From positions 21,921,780-21,985,779 of the forward strand of contig JACBWW010000008.1 in NCBI GenBank assembly GCA_020086605.1: a stretch of 64,000 nt of DNA, written 5' to 3'. Below, piece by piece: positions 41,301-53,300 of this stretch (the first letter of the stretch is position 1; each line of letters starts with the position of its first letter). The notes beneath the pieces were generated by a model. It did not search any database and had not been told where the DNA came from. It worked only from the letters and a program-made list of their open reading frames with translations. Both the position numbers and the translations under genes were made by a program. This DNA comes from Lanius collurio. Taxonomy: Eukaryota > Chordata > Aves > Passeriformes > Laniidae.

Positions 41301-44300
41301 CATCTAGACTAACATCCCTGCTCAAGCACAGTCACCTGGAGCCAGCTGCCCTGAGCAGACATCCACAACCTCTCTGGGCAACCGATTTCCATGCTCAGTC
41401 ACCTTCAAAAAGATGAAAAAGGTAAGATGTGTTTCTTGTCTTTCCACTGAAACCTCCTGTGTTTCAGATTGTATCCTCTGCCTCTTGTCATGTCACTGAA
41501 CATCACCATAAAGGGTCTGGCCCCATCCTTTTCACACCCTTCCTTCAAGTGTTTATAGACATTAGTAAGATCCCACTTGTGCCTTCTCTTTTCTAGGCTC
41601 TCAGCCTTTCCTCCTATGTGATGTGCTCTAACCCCTTCAATCATCTTAGCAACCCTTCACTGGACTTTCTCCAGCATCTCCATCCCTTCCTTCTGCTGAG
41701 GAGCACAGAAAGGACATAGTGCGGCCTCACCAGGGCTGCGTGCAGGGGCAGGATCAGTCTCTCCACACACAGAGACAATTCTACTGCTTAATATAGCCCA
41801 GGATACCATGAACCTTCCACATCACAAGTGCACATTGCTGGCTCGTGTTCAAGCTGGTGTCCTTTTCTGCCCAAGACAGGCTGCTTTCCAGCTGGGTGGC
41901 CCCAGCATAAACTGGTGCCTGGGTTTGCTCCTGCCCAGCTGCAGGACTTTGCATTTCTCCTAGCGGAACTGCATGAGGTTCCCAGCAGCTCCAGCTTGTC
42001 GAGGTCCCTCTGCTCTGGAGTACCAAACACTTATCCATTTTCCTCATCATCCGCAAACTCTCTGAGAATATACCATCATCTAGGTGATTAACGAAGGCAC
42101 TCGACAGCACTGGATGCACTACTGACCCCTGGGGTACACCACAAGTTGCTGACCTCCAAGTAGATTTTACCCTACTGAACATCACACTCCGGGCCCAGAC
42201 ATCCAGCCAGTTTTCAGACTACCTCCCTATCTCCCAAATCAGCCCACACATCAACAGCTTGTCTAAAAGGATCTCACAGCAGACACTGTCAAAAGCTGAA
42301 GTCCAGGCAGACAATATCCACTGCACTTCCCTCATCTACCAGACCAGTCTCTTCCTCACAGAAGTTCAGTCAGTCAAGTAGAAACTGCCATTGGTGACTA
42401 TTCATGATGATTTTCTTGTCCTTAATGTGCCTGGATATGGTTTTGAGGTTTAGCTGCTTCATCACCTTCCTAGAGATCGAGGTGAGGGTGACCAGCATGG
42501 ATTTCTCTGGATCCTCTCCTTCTTGCCCTTCTTTAAGAGAGGACTGACATTTTCTTTCCTCCAGTCTTCAAATATGACATCCCATTTTTATTACACTGCT
42601 TTTAATCAGATCCTTAAATATAATAACCACTTTTATTAATGACTCATGATCTCATCACATAAAATGTTTATAATAAAAGTACATGCTAAATTCCTAAAAC
42701 AACTTATTCTCTGCTATTACAGCAGCAAAACTGTTGCATTATTAAAATGCAACTTAGTCCTCCCATAGAATATTCTAGTAATAACAAAAGTAATAGTAAT
42801 ACACAACACTAAAACAAGTTAATAGTCTTCTAACACTGAACCAAATAATGCTTAAGTTTCTTTATTGCATTCTTAGATCTGCTTTGGAAAATACATTTTT
42901 TAGTTAGAGGAACCAAACCTGATGGTTGAAAAGGACCTTACATGTCAGTCAGTACTTTTATTTTGTCATACAGGACTAACTTTATCTAAACTTAATCTAA
43001 AATTTTAGATAAAGCTGAAGTAAGTTTTTCATAAAGCTTTATCAAGCATCGTAACAGGTTGCTCAGAGAGGCTGTGCAGTCTCCATCCTTGGAGATCTTC
43101 AAAAGCCAGTGAAAGGGGGGGGTGATGAAACAAATTCCAGTTTCAGATATTCTTCACTTGAGACACATGACCCATGTGAAAATGTTTCTGTTCTTCAGAA
43201 TGAGTTTTGTGGAAGTCATTCAACTTTCCTAAATTAATTTCTAATATTTAATCTAATATTGTACTTTGACAGAAATCAGGATAATCTACGTATCTATTTC
43301 AACAACAGAGATGTGAATGATATAAGAAGTGATTGAAAATGTTAGGGGAAAAAAATAAACATTTCAAAATACGTTATTGAAACAGTCCAAGTCTAGACAT
43401 TAATTACAAACAAATAACAGTCTACTCTCACTCAACAACTTCTCCATTGAAAACGAATTCAAAGACAGTAAAATGAGGCTCATAATTTCAATTACTAGAT
43501 CCTCATTTCATTCCGTAGATTTACCATGTCTGCCTTCTGTGTGTCTCCTCCATAAAACCTGTGTTTGACATTTCACTTTACCCCTTTTCAAAACAGAGCA
43601 AGGAGCTACTTCAGAGGATGGCAGAGCTCCTGAGAGCTGTGTAGCAAAGATTGCCTTGCAGGAGGATGCACTCTGATTCTTTATATGAGTGAAGGGAGCT
43701 GTTTGGATGGCAAGGCTGCAGTCCCAACACTTGAAAATTATTTCAAAACTGTTTCCTAATGTTTCTGTGAAAAGCAAAATATGCAGGATTCTGATCATCA
43801 TTAGAAATGACTGCATGAAATAGTATTGGTCCATGTTATGTAAGAGTTTAAATAAATACTTTTATTCTTAGGATCTATGTATTAATTGCATTTTTCCTCT
43901 GCTTTGCCGAAGAATTGCAGATCATTCTTCACAGTGATTTCAAACAATTTTCTGATTTTGGTCCAACTCTATGTAAAGTGTGTATCCCTAAATATCCAAT
44001 TCAGCTTTTGTAATTTCTGGTGCACTGCAAGTAATCCTTAGACCTCATTGTGCTTTTGAAATAAATACAGAAGAACCATGCTATGATGAGAAGTTTCACT
44101 TATTCCCATCTTATCCAGGAAAGGTGTGAATACTTAGAGGAAAACATTGCCTACTTTACTACTGTGTATTTTTCTAAAGGGGATGGAATGAAGCAATGGA
44201 CTCTGGGCCTTTATAAAGAAGAGTGTTACAACTTCATGATACGTTATAGTAGCTCACCAAGACTCCTTCCATTCCAGTGAACCTTTGTTCTTCCCCTTCA

Positions 44301-47300
44301 CAGCAATATAGACGCAGTTCCTTGTGAGGGCATTAGGTTTGGGCATGTTCTAAGGCCACCCAGCCCACCTAACTAATGTGTTTTGTTTTCTACACCCACA
44401 AACTTGTGGTAAATACACAGCTTTTCTTTATTTTTATTTAACAAAAACTATGTTAAATACAGTTCCTCTGTGTATTTAACTCTGGTCTTCTGCATTTCAG
44501 GGAATTTTGGAGCTCAAAAGAAAATTGGTTGTTCTCAAAGAATATTCACTTTGCTCTGTAAAGAAATTCCTAAGAGAAATCTAAGAATTTATTACTTGTT
44601 TATCTTCAGTGAGCCAATAAAGCAGCCCCTTTATTTATCCTCAATAAGGGACCAAGATGGCCTAATGACACCCAGAGATTTTAACATACAACAGGATCCC
44701 TGAACCAGCAGGGAACATTTGCATGATTAGATAATTACTGAAACTCCGGAGAAAGGCAGATGTCCACTGTAAAAGCATGAAGTCACATACAATTGTGTCA
44801 TGCAGCTGTTCTGCAGCACAATCTTCCATGTAATGATACATCTTCCATGTGGATCTAGCAGCTAAATTAAGTCATACAAAATGAGACATCTTCTTGTCAT
44901 CAAGTGGCTGTTATCTTATGGGAAAGAAAATGTCATCGATTTTTTAAAAGTAACTTAAATTGAAATAGATATTAAAGCCAGATTATTCCCCTAGAAAAAT
45001 TTATTTAGGAAAATGAAACACAATACTGAGAAGAAAGCTTGCTGAGAGAGATTGATTTAAAGACACTTTGTAAAAGATAAAAGACAAAAATTATAAAACA
45101 TAAAATTACAGCCTGCAGAAAGAAAAAAACTTTATCTCTCAGTTTCACATGGTTTCTTCAGCTGTTGTGAGCAGGAGACATCTGAATTGAGCAAGTCAGT
45201 AACAACCACCACGAAAAACTATGTACAGCGTAAGAGTTTATAAGTAGGTATAGCACTTCACAGTATTAAAAGACTGCAATTGTTGTGTGATAGCAATTGT
45301 TGAAGTTTTTAAACTGCCTTGAAGAAAATTAATAAACTACTCTATAGTTCAGGAAAGGCACCAGGCTGACATACAGGAGGATCAGAGAATCAAATTTCTC
45401 TGTGGCTTCTTTATAACTGCATAAAACTCCATAAAGTATCAGAAAATCAAGCCTACATAAATATTAAAGTAACTTTTCAAGTAATAATTTTATTATGCTT
45501 TTATAAATTCATAGGTGTTCTTTGCTGTTGAAAAAAAAAAGTCTAAAATACAGAAGGGAAACTCCCCACAAATGAGACATGAGCCTGTGTGCATCTGTGT
45601 GGACGAACAAAACTTTAAAGGGAGAAACTGGGGACTGACCCAGAGGTATTTAGTCTGTGTCACCTCTGGTAGCACAGCCTGCTACAGAGAGAGCCTTTGG
45701 GATGTAGGCATCTGTAGAAAAAGAGATCTGGACACTCTTGCTAAGCACACCATAGCAAGGCACCTTCCATTATGAAACATGGTGAAGCTACTGTGTTATC
45801 AAAACAGAGAACTCCTTCCAAAGCCAGGGATCCTCAGTAAGGCTACCCTGCACATAGCCTTGCCTTAAATGAAAGCCTGCTGCATTACTGTAATAAAAGT
45901 GCTCTATTTCTGAGATCTGCTCTTGCAGCAGTACTAAACATAAAATGCTCTTTCTCTTCACATACATTATATAACTAAATATGTGTATGTATGCATGTAT
46001 GTGTGTGTGCAGCTGAAGCATGTGAATAAATCTCACAAACTGACTACTTTAAGCTTCCCCTGGCCACAGCTCTCAGGAGAGTGAAGCACAAATTTCCTTA
46101 ACACACTTGAGGGCAAGCTAATGCTCAATTCAAACTGAGATCCTTCCTCAGAACTGCAAACTCATTAATGGCTCTATATTGCTTATTGAGTCATTCAAGC
46201 ATACACAGAGCATGATAGATTTCTTCTGGTATCTAATTTTTCCCAGGTTACATAATGATACTCTTTCACTTTTGCCAAGCTTGTTCCTTCAAAGGCACTG
46301 ATGAATATAGGTTCAGGGGCAAATATGGTTGCAGCTTCTGTTGTGAAGTGTTAACAAACTCTTAAACAGACAGCTCCAAAATGATTCTTCTTCAAACTGA
46401 AGACACAAAAAGTAATTCTGGGACGTTTTAATCTTTATGGTGGGAAAGAAAGGATTAAGACTTTTTTTATTTAGAGCAGAAACTTTCAATTCAGGTGTTT
46501 TTTTTTTTTTTTTTTTGAGTAGAATAAATCCTACTGTTTGCTTTGACCTGTGGACAATAAATAAACTCCAATAACCTAAATAATTACATTTTTTGAACTT
46601 TACTCACTCTCCAAACACTACTGACTTTGTCTTATCTCATTCTGTCAGAGGTAATATACACAGCAGTGCATTCAAAGACAAATAATAAGGAACTCATGCC
46701 TTTTTTACAGGTTCTGATAAGTATTGGCTACTGATAAGTACGTCAGAAAACCTTGCTTTTAAAAGACAGATATGAGCTTGAAGAAGCAAAAATAACACCT
46801 GATTGGATAAGCAAAACTACAGGGGTTTAACCATAACTTTGAACAGTGTTAACTGGATATGTGTATGTTTTTTCAAATCCTGCTAGCAGCCTATTTGCCC
46901 ACTCTGCTTGCAGTTAGAACACCTGACCCTGGTACCAGTCAGTGTCATGGGGAACCACATGATTTCTGCTACCAGGTAGAGCCATAACCCACCTGAATAT
47001 AGCTCCATGAAACTATCACAGATAAGGTCTGCTTCAGCTTACACATAGCTGCTTCCCACACTGTGCAGAAATTGTCATGTATCAGATCATTTGCACACTG
47101 GAGTTAGTTTTCCACGGCTTTAATCTTTTAAGGTTATTCATGCTTCCACTGGATGAAGGGCAGGTGAAACAAGAGGATTCTAACCCGCAAGACCAGCCCT
47201 AAAGCTAAGAACTGTACTCTGTTAAAAGGCTCTTTCACAAAGCTGCACTAATCCAGCAGCTCCAGGCAGTGTGTGTATCTTACGACCCATCTTACTCTTT

Positions 47301-50300
47301 TCCCCTGTACACATTCACCAACCACACAAGAGAGGCTACAATGATCAGCAGGCAAAATTCTATTCCCTGTCATATGGGAATGAAAGGAAGAACTGCCTAA
47401 CTGGCCAGACTTTGGGCATACTGAGCCACAACAGTGCCCTTACACTAGGCCACTGCCAGATCAGGTGCTTCACAAAGCATCTCATTCTACTGCCTTTTTT
47501 ATCACTTTTGAGGATGGCTCATTTCAGCAGCCTGTGAGCAAAACAAGGTCAGAAAAACTTCACGGACTGGTGGCATTAACACCAGTGTATGTAAATACCA
47601 CAGTCATGGCTTGATAAAAGCTCAGGGATGACGTGTCCTAGGCTTTCAGAAGAATGCCAGAGGACTGAGAAAGCACCCTAAAGCACTCCTCTGTGTTACC
47701 TGGCTGTGACTACTGCACCACAAGAGTGTTCAGTGAAATACATGCCCCCTTTACATTTCTGTGATATGATACAAGCCTGATTTCTCTCTCCCTTGCTTCT
47801 AGGACCTTTTTTTTTTCAAATTTACAGCAAAGTCTAATTATTATGCTTTACATTTTTGCATCTCAGAATAGTATTAGAATGAAACACATCTGAAATAATT
47901 CAGCAGTTTTTCAACAGGTTTTTAAGGTTCACAGCTATTTAAGGCACTACAAAATGAGTTGTTTACCAGCAGATCACTTACCCTCAGCATAGGGCCATTC
48001 TGAAACACATGAGGTTCATCACAAACTACACAGTATTCATTCAATACTGGTATCCGCTGCTCAGCAAATTCAATAGTCTGAGAACAACGAAAATAAGAAT
48101 AACAATATCTGCTTAAAAATAATTAAGTCAGCTCATGCTCCACAGTGTTTCATAAATGAGGAAGATATGACATCCTACCTGCACAAGGAAGCCACGGTCT
48201 CGCACTGGAATGCATTTTGCACCATAATTTTGCTGCAAGGGAGAAGTTGAGGCAACTTCAGTGCTGGCAGACTAATTATAAGGAAATGGTAGAGCATTTA
48301 TAAATTTTTGCATGTAAATATGTTAATCAAAAAATTTACATTTATAAAGATCTCTCATTTGCGTGAACCAGCCATTACAAATAATCAATCCTTTTACTGT
48401 TTACTGAGTGTGGGGTAGGTTTATAGTATTTCTTGTTAGTTCTTAAATCTGATGAAGTATCTCACCCTCCCAAAAACTTTAATCTCAAATGGAAACACCA
48501 GTGCCTCCACGGTACCCTAATAAACTGATTATTGGTAACTTCCATTATGTTTTCACTGTGTATTGTCTATCCAAATGTGGGCTATATGTTAAGGCTTGAA
48601 AGACTACTGTAATTCTCAGCAAGGCTGAAAATCTTTTTATTTTGTATGTACTAAGGTCTCACTTCTGCAAGCACTGCACTAACAGATCTTCATGCTCAGA
48701 TACTATTCAAATTCTTTTTCTTCAGTACACAACAATACAAATTAGAAGTTATATGAGAGACAGTAAGGTTCAGACTTGCCTCCAGATTGATATCTATTTC
48801 AATCAAACCTTGTTTTGAATAAGAGTTAGATCAGCTCTGTTTACAATGTTTTGAGGATTTTTTTTATAGGGTTATTTCCTTTCATGCCTCTACTGTTTAA
48901 GTGCTTTTCCATTTTTTTTCCTGGGCAACAATACTACTTGTATTCATATATGAGAGTAATATTTTAGCTGAGTATTGAACAAAACTCAGTCTCTTGATTC
49001 ATCATTTCTACATTCCACTGATTTCAAATTGCAGTTAGGCACCGAGGTAACTCATATATCTGGTGCCTGCATATATCTGGTGCCTGCATATAAAATGTGA
49101 AATAGACTCTCGATGCCCTTCCACTAACATGAGTCAAACTGCATCTGATCATGTGTGTGATGATCTTCCCTCAAAGTAAGTGCATTCAAGTAATAAATTA
49201 TGGATAGCTTTTATCGGCTGCCAAGCAGGGCTTGCCTTTCTTCTCTATCAGCTGATAACATCAGTGATGAAACTTAGCCAGCTCTTCATTATCTTATAAA
49301 AACCAAAGGGACTTTTCCTATTAACATCAGAAGAGAGAAGTCTAGCTATATTAATATATCCTCAGCTGAATCAGAAAAAAAAGTGCATCTCTAAACTGCA
49401 ACAAGTGAAAGTCTCATAGCTCATGTTGAATTAATTTTGCTGTGCACTTCACATAAATCGACCACACACCATATATATAAATCATCTTATGATATTGTTT
49501 GTATTCCTGCTTTTAGATTGGATGAGTATAGCTTAAAGCTTACTAAACTAAATTACCATGAAACATAGTGCACTCAATGTAATTTCATTATTTAGAATGC
49601 AGTGTTTTAAACATATGTATGGCATCTAAAGGAAGAATCAGCTTCCAAGATACCACCAGGCAAAGGGAGTGGAGAGAACTATTTTCTAAACACTTCACCC
49701 CAGATCAAACACAGAAAATAGGCTGGTGCCTTGAAAGACTGCAAACAAACCCACACTTCCTTCTAAAGTAAAAAAGCCACCTTTTAAGAGGTATAGGCAG
49801 AAGAACTGATTTTGAAAGCTCTTTCTTAAATGCGAGAATATGTGCTACCCTTTGTTTTCCCAACTGATCGTGTCTCTGGGGAAACTAAGAGGGTCAATGT
49901 GGGCCCAATTCTTTGATGGCCTCCGATGTCCTGCATGTCTGAAGGTTTAACCCTTCACAAATGACAAATGTGCCAGAGGTGAGTGGAACTGTGACTGCAT
50001 TCCTTCCCGTATGACGATGAGGATGACAACGATGGCAGATGCAAAGAATAGAAGGAGAGGTGACATGGCACTCAAACCATCTAATGGACAGTTGCTTCCC
50101 CCATGAAGCAAACAGGGAAATAAGAAAAGTCCTGTGCAATCAACCTGATTTTGCAGCACAGAACTGCACACTCTGCCTTCTTCCTGCAGGAAGCATGAAA
50201 GGAAGTGGAAGACCAAACTTTTCCCATGGCCAGTAGCTATATGTTGAGCTGCATTCAACACAACATATAAATTCTCTGCCCTGACCTCAGTAAATTCTGA

Positions 50301-53300
50301 TTTTATAACTTAAGTATATGTGTATGCAAAGCTGTTTGAATCCTCCTTAAAAAGCTGACTTCATTGCTCTTGTCTTCCAGTATGTTCAATATAGTCACTA
50401 ACTATAGTCAATATCCTAGGTATTAATGCCTTCGCATAAAAAGCATAATGCACATCTGGAAAAGAATAGGAGGAGAATGAGTAGAATACAAAAAAATATT
50501 ACGCACAGCAGCTTGTGAAGGTGATGATGAGGATGGTGTTAAGATACCAATAAGCCCTGAGGTAAGAGAGAGCCTCCTGCTCTCTGCCATGGTGGACTCC
50601 TTGAAAGGCTCCATTTTAGATGATTTAGGGGCATTGGAGTAAGTCTTGCTGAGCAACTTGTGATTCTTCAATCCATCCAACTCTTCCATTCTAAGGTTAC
50701 TGGAGTAGGATCTGCTTAAAAGTTTGTGGGGCTTCAAGGTGCTGTTGTGCTCACATCGAGGATCCCCAGAGCACGACCTGTTTAACACCTTATGGGGCTT
50801 TAAAGTGATGCACTCCTCCTGCTTGGCGGCTGCAGAACAAGCACGACTCAGCAGTTTGTGCGATCTAATAGCCATTGTCTGTTCAGCCCGCGGGTCACTC
50901 GACAACGAGCGGCCAAAGGTTCTGTGAGATTTTGTGGCACACACATCCTCCGCCTTCACTGTGCTAGAACAAGTCCTTCTCAGTAGTTTGTGAGTCTTGG
51001 AGATGCCATCCTGTTCTGACTTCAGTTTTGATTTATTTTTACCACAGCCAGGTGGAGGATAGCTTGGCGACCTTAGAATAAAGAAGATGGCAGAGTTGCA
51101 GAATAATCAAAATCCTGGGCAAATCAAGCATGATCACACAGATGTAAACACTTTCTAAGTGTCATCTGTCTTTATGTTTTTCACTAGTGATAAATACAGC
51201 CCAAACTTTTAAAACATGAATAGCTGTATGTAAGGCATTTTCCAATACCAAACAAACCACTTACTCTTATTTACACACAAACTCATCACTCAAAAAGACA
51301 ATTAACTATTTAAGTAGAAGTTAGAGCTGTGACCTTACAGCTTCTTGTAAAGATCTCTGTGTCTCAAAACAAACCAATTGTTGAGGAAATTATCTTTGAA
51401 ATGAAACCCACATCTTATAACTTATTTTCCTTATCAAAATCTATGTTTCCTATGCAATGATCATGACATGATCCCATGAAAGTTATTGTCTTTTGGACAC
51501 AGCATAACAAATTCTATGTTCAGATCCAATGAGCAGTGAAACTTGGAGACATTAAATTAATTCAGATGAAAAGGATATTGTTTTAAAAACATCATAATAA
51601 CCTGGAAACCTGGTGAAAGACAAGATTATACCTGTCTTTCTGGTTTTAGAAAAATTCTACGTCTGTAACACCAGAAGTGAGAATGTGAGAGACCTAAATT
51701 ACAAATGCAGAAAGTAAAGAACAAAAGGTTTTTATGAAACAACATTCATACAGTCACATTTCTGCAAGGTTCATATTTGCCTGTCCTTGCAAGGTAAGAA
51801 CATGTAACAGGTATGCTGAATCATTTTACAAATAACACCAATCATTGCAGTATTTTTTTTTATTTCAATTTTTGTGTGTGTGTGTGTTTGCATCAAACAG
51901 AGAAGTAAAAACCCAAGGGGAGAGGCTGGCAGGTTTCCCCACCCTGTTAGCAAGTGTTGACAGGGGAGGATGCATGTGGAGGCTGCTGATTCACTGTAGC
52001 AGCTGGCTCACCATCACCCTCCTGCAGACAGGAGGTAGGAATGGTGTCCTGGGGACAGAGATGGTCCCTCCATTTGGGCTGAGCAATCTCTGGACTTTGG
52101 CTGCCAAGTCAAGACGAAAATGGGCTGGGTTTGTATGTCTTTTCTGAATAAAACCAAACCCCAAGCTACAGCCTGTGCTTGGCAGCAGAGTGTGGCATGG
52201 CAGGGAACAGATAAGTGTTCTACTTAAAACATAATTTTTCCTCCTCTGCCTTTGAATAGGCAGACAACTTCTTGTCATCTCTGACATTCTCCCCTTTTGC
52301 AGTGTGAGTGATTGCTGTATTCTGTCTCTTTTTCATACCCTGAATTTAGAATGGCAAAATTCCTCAAGAAGAAAGAATATTCAAAGAAGCATTCAATTGA
52401 AATTCAGTAACCTCATTGAAGGGGTGATCTGTCAACCCTCCAAAAGCAGGAAAACACACTAGAGTAAATAGTCACAATCCTGAGAGATGTAAAATCAGAG
52501 CCTGATTCTATGTATACTTACGAGTATGAGCAACTGGCAGAAATCATATTAAATGCAACTGAACTATTCATAAGCTTTTTCTTAAGCTTTTTAATGCCTT
52601 TTTTCTTTGAAATTCTGTGCCTGCATTTCAGAAGTGGAAAACATTAATGTAGTAAAATACTGGAGAGGGGAGGGCATCTTTAAAAATCAGTCTTTCATTA
52701 ATGACTATTCCAGTTTTAAAAAACTAACTATACAAACTGCTGTAAAAAGAAGAACTGGACAAACACAGCTTTTGAAATATACATAACATATGTTATACAT
52801 ATGTAATACTTGTATATAGATTAATTGTGTTTTTATTCTTGCTATTCAAGTAAAGATAAAATAAAGATACAAGCACATAAACAGATAAAACTATTTCTTT
52901 CCAGTTCTAGATCTAACATGGCTCTTTCAGAGAGCAGGGCACTGAAATGCTCTGGCTTCTAATAATCTTAGAAGCTGAAGCAGTACCTAGTTCACTCCTG
53001 ATATCATGCAATGCAAGGGCTGGAAACCCATGAGGTAAGATATAAATAGAGCACTTCTCTGTGGAGAGAAGTCAAGATTTCACCTTGTGAAGTCTGCTGT
53101 GGATTTTGAACAGTTTATGGTGATAACAGCTCATTTTACTGGCTATTACCTGCGCAATGTAGAAAAGATGTGCAGAGGGGATTTCACCTTTTTGTCAGAC
53201 ACCTTCTTATTGTGCGTACAATTAGATTTCTCTTTACTGTTCTTCCACTGTTGAGTAACAAATGTCTGCATGATTCTGCAAATTAAGAAAGAAAAAAAAG

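Larger units (their letters stand above)
36000..47981 (-). other. PARP8: PARP8 12-kb intron between exons 8 and 9
   Basis: The largest complete intron in the window, 11982 bp. It holds two CR1 pieces (41253-42580, 43052-43108), a 15-bp duplication, a poly(T) run and a microsatellite. The 36000-41250 part is long, AT-rich and free of recognised transposons. Confidence 0.9.

Noticed and set aside
41781..42185. 134-codon minus-strand frame with PQGSV motif
   Set aside because: It is a frame of a decayed CR1 reverse transcriptase, not a host gene.
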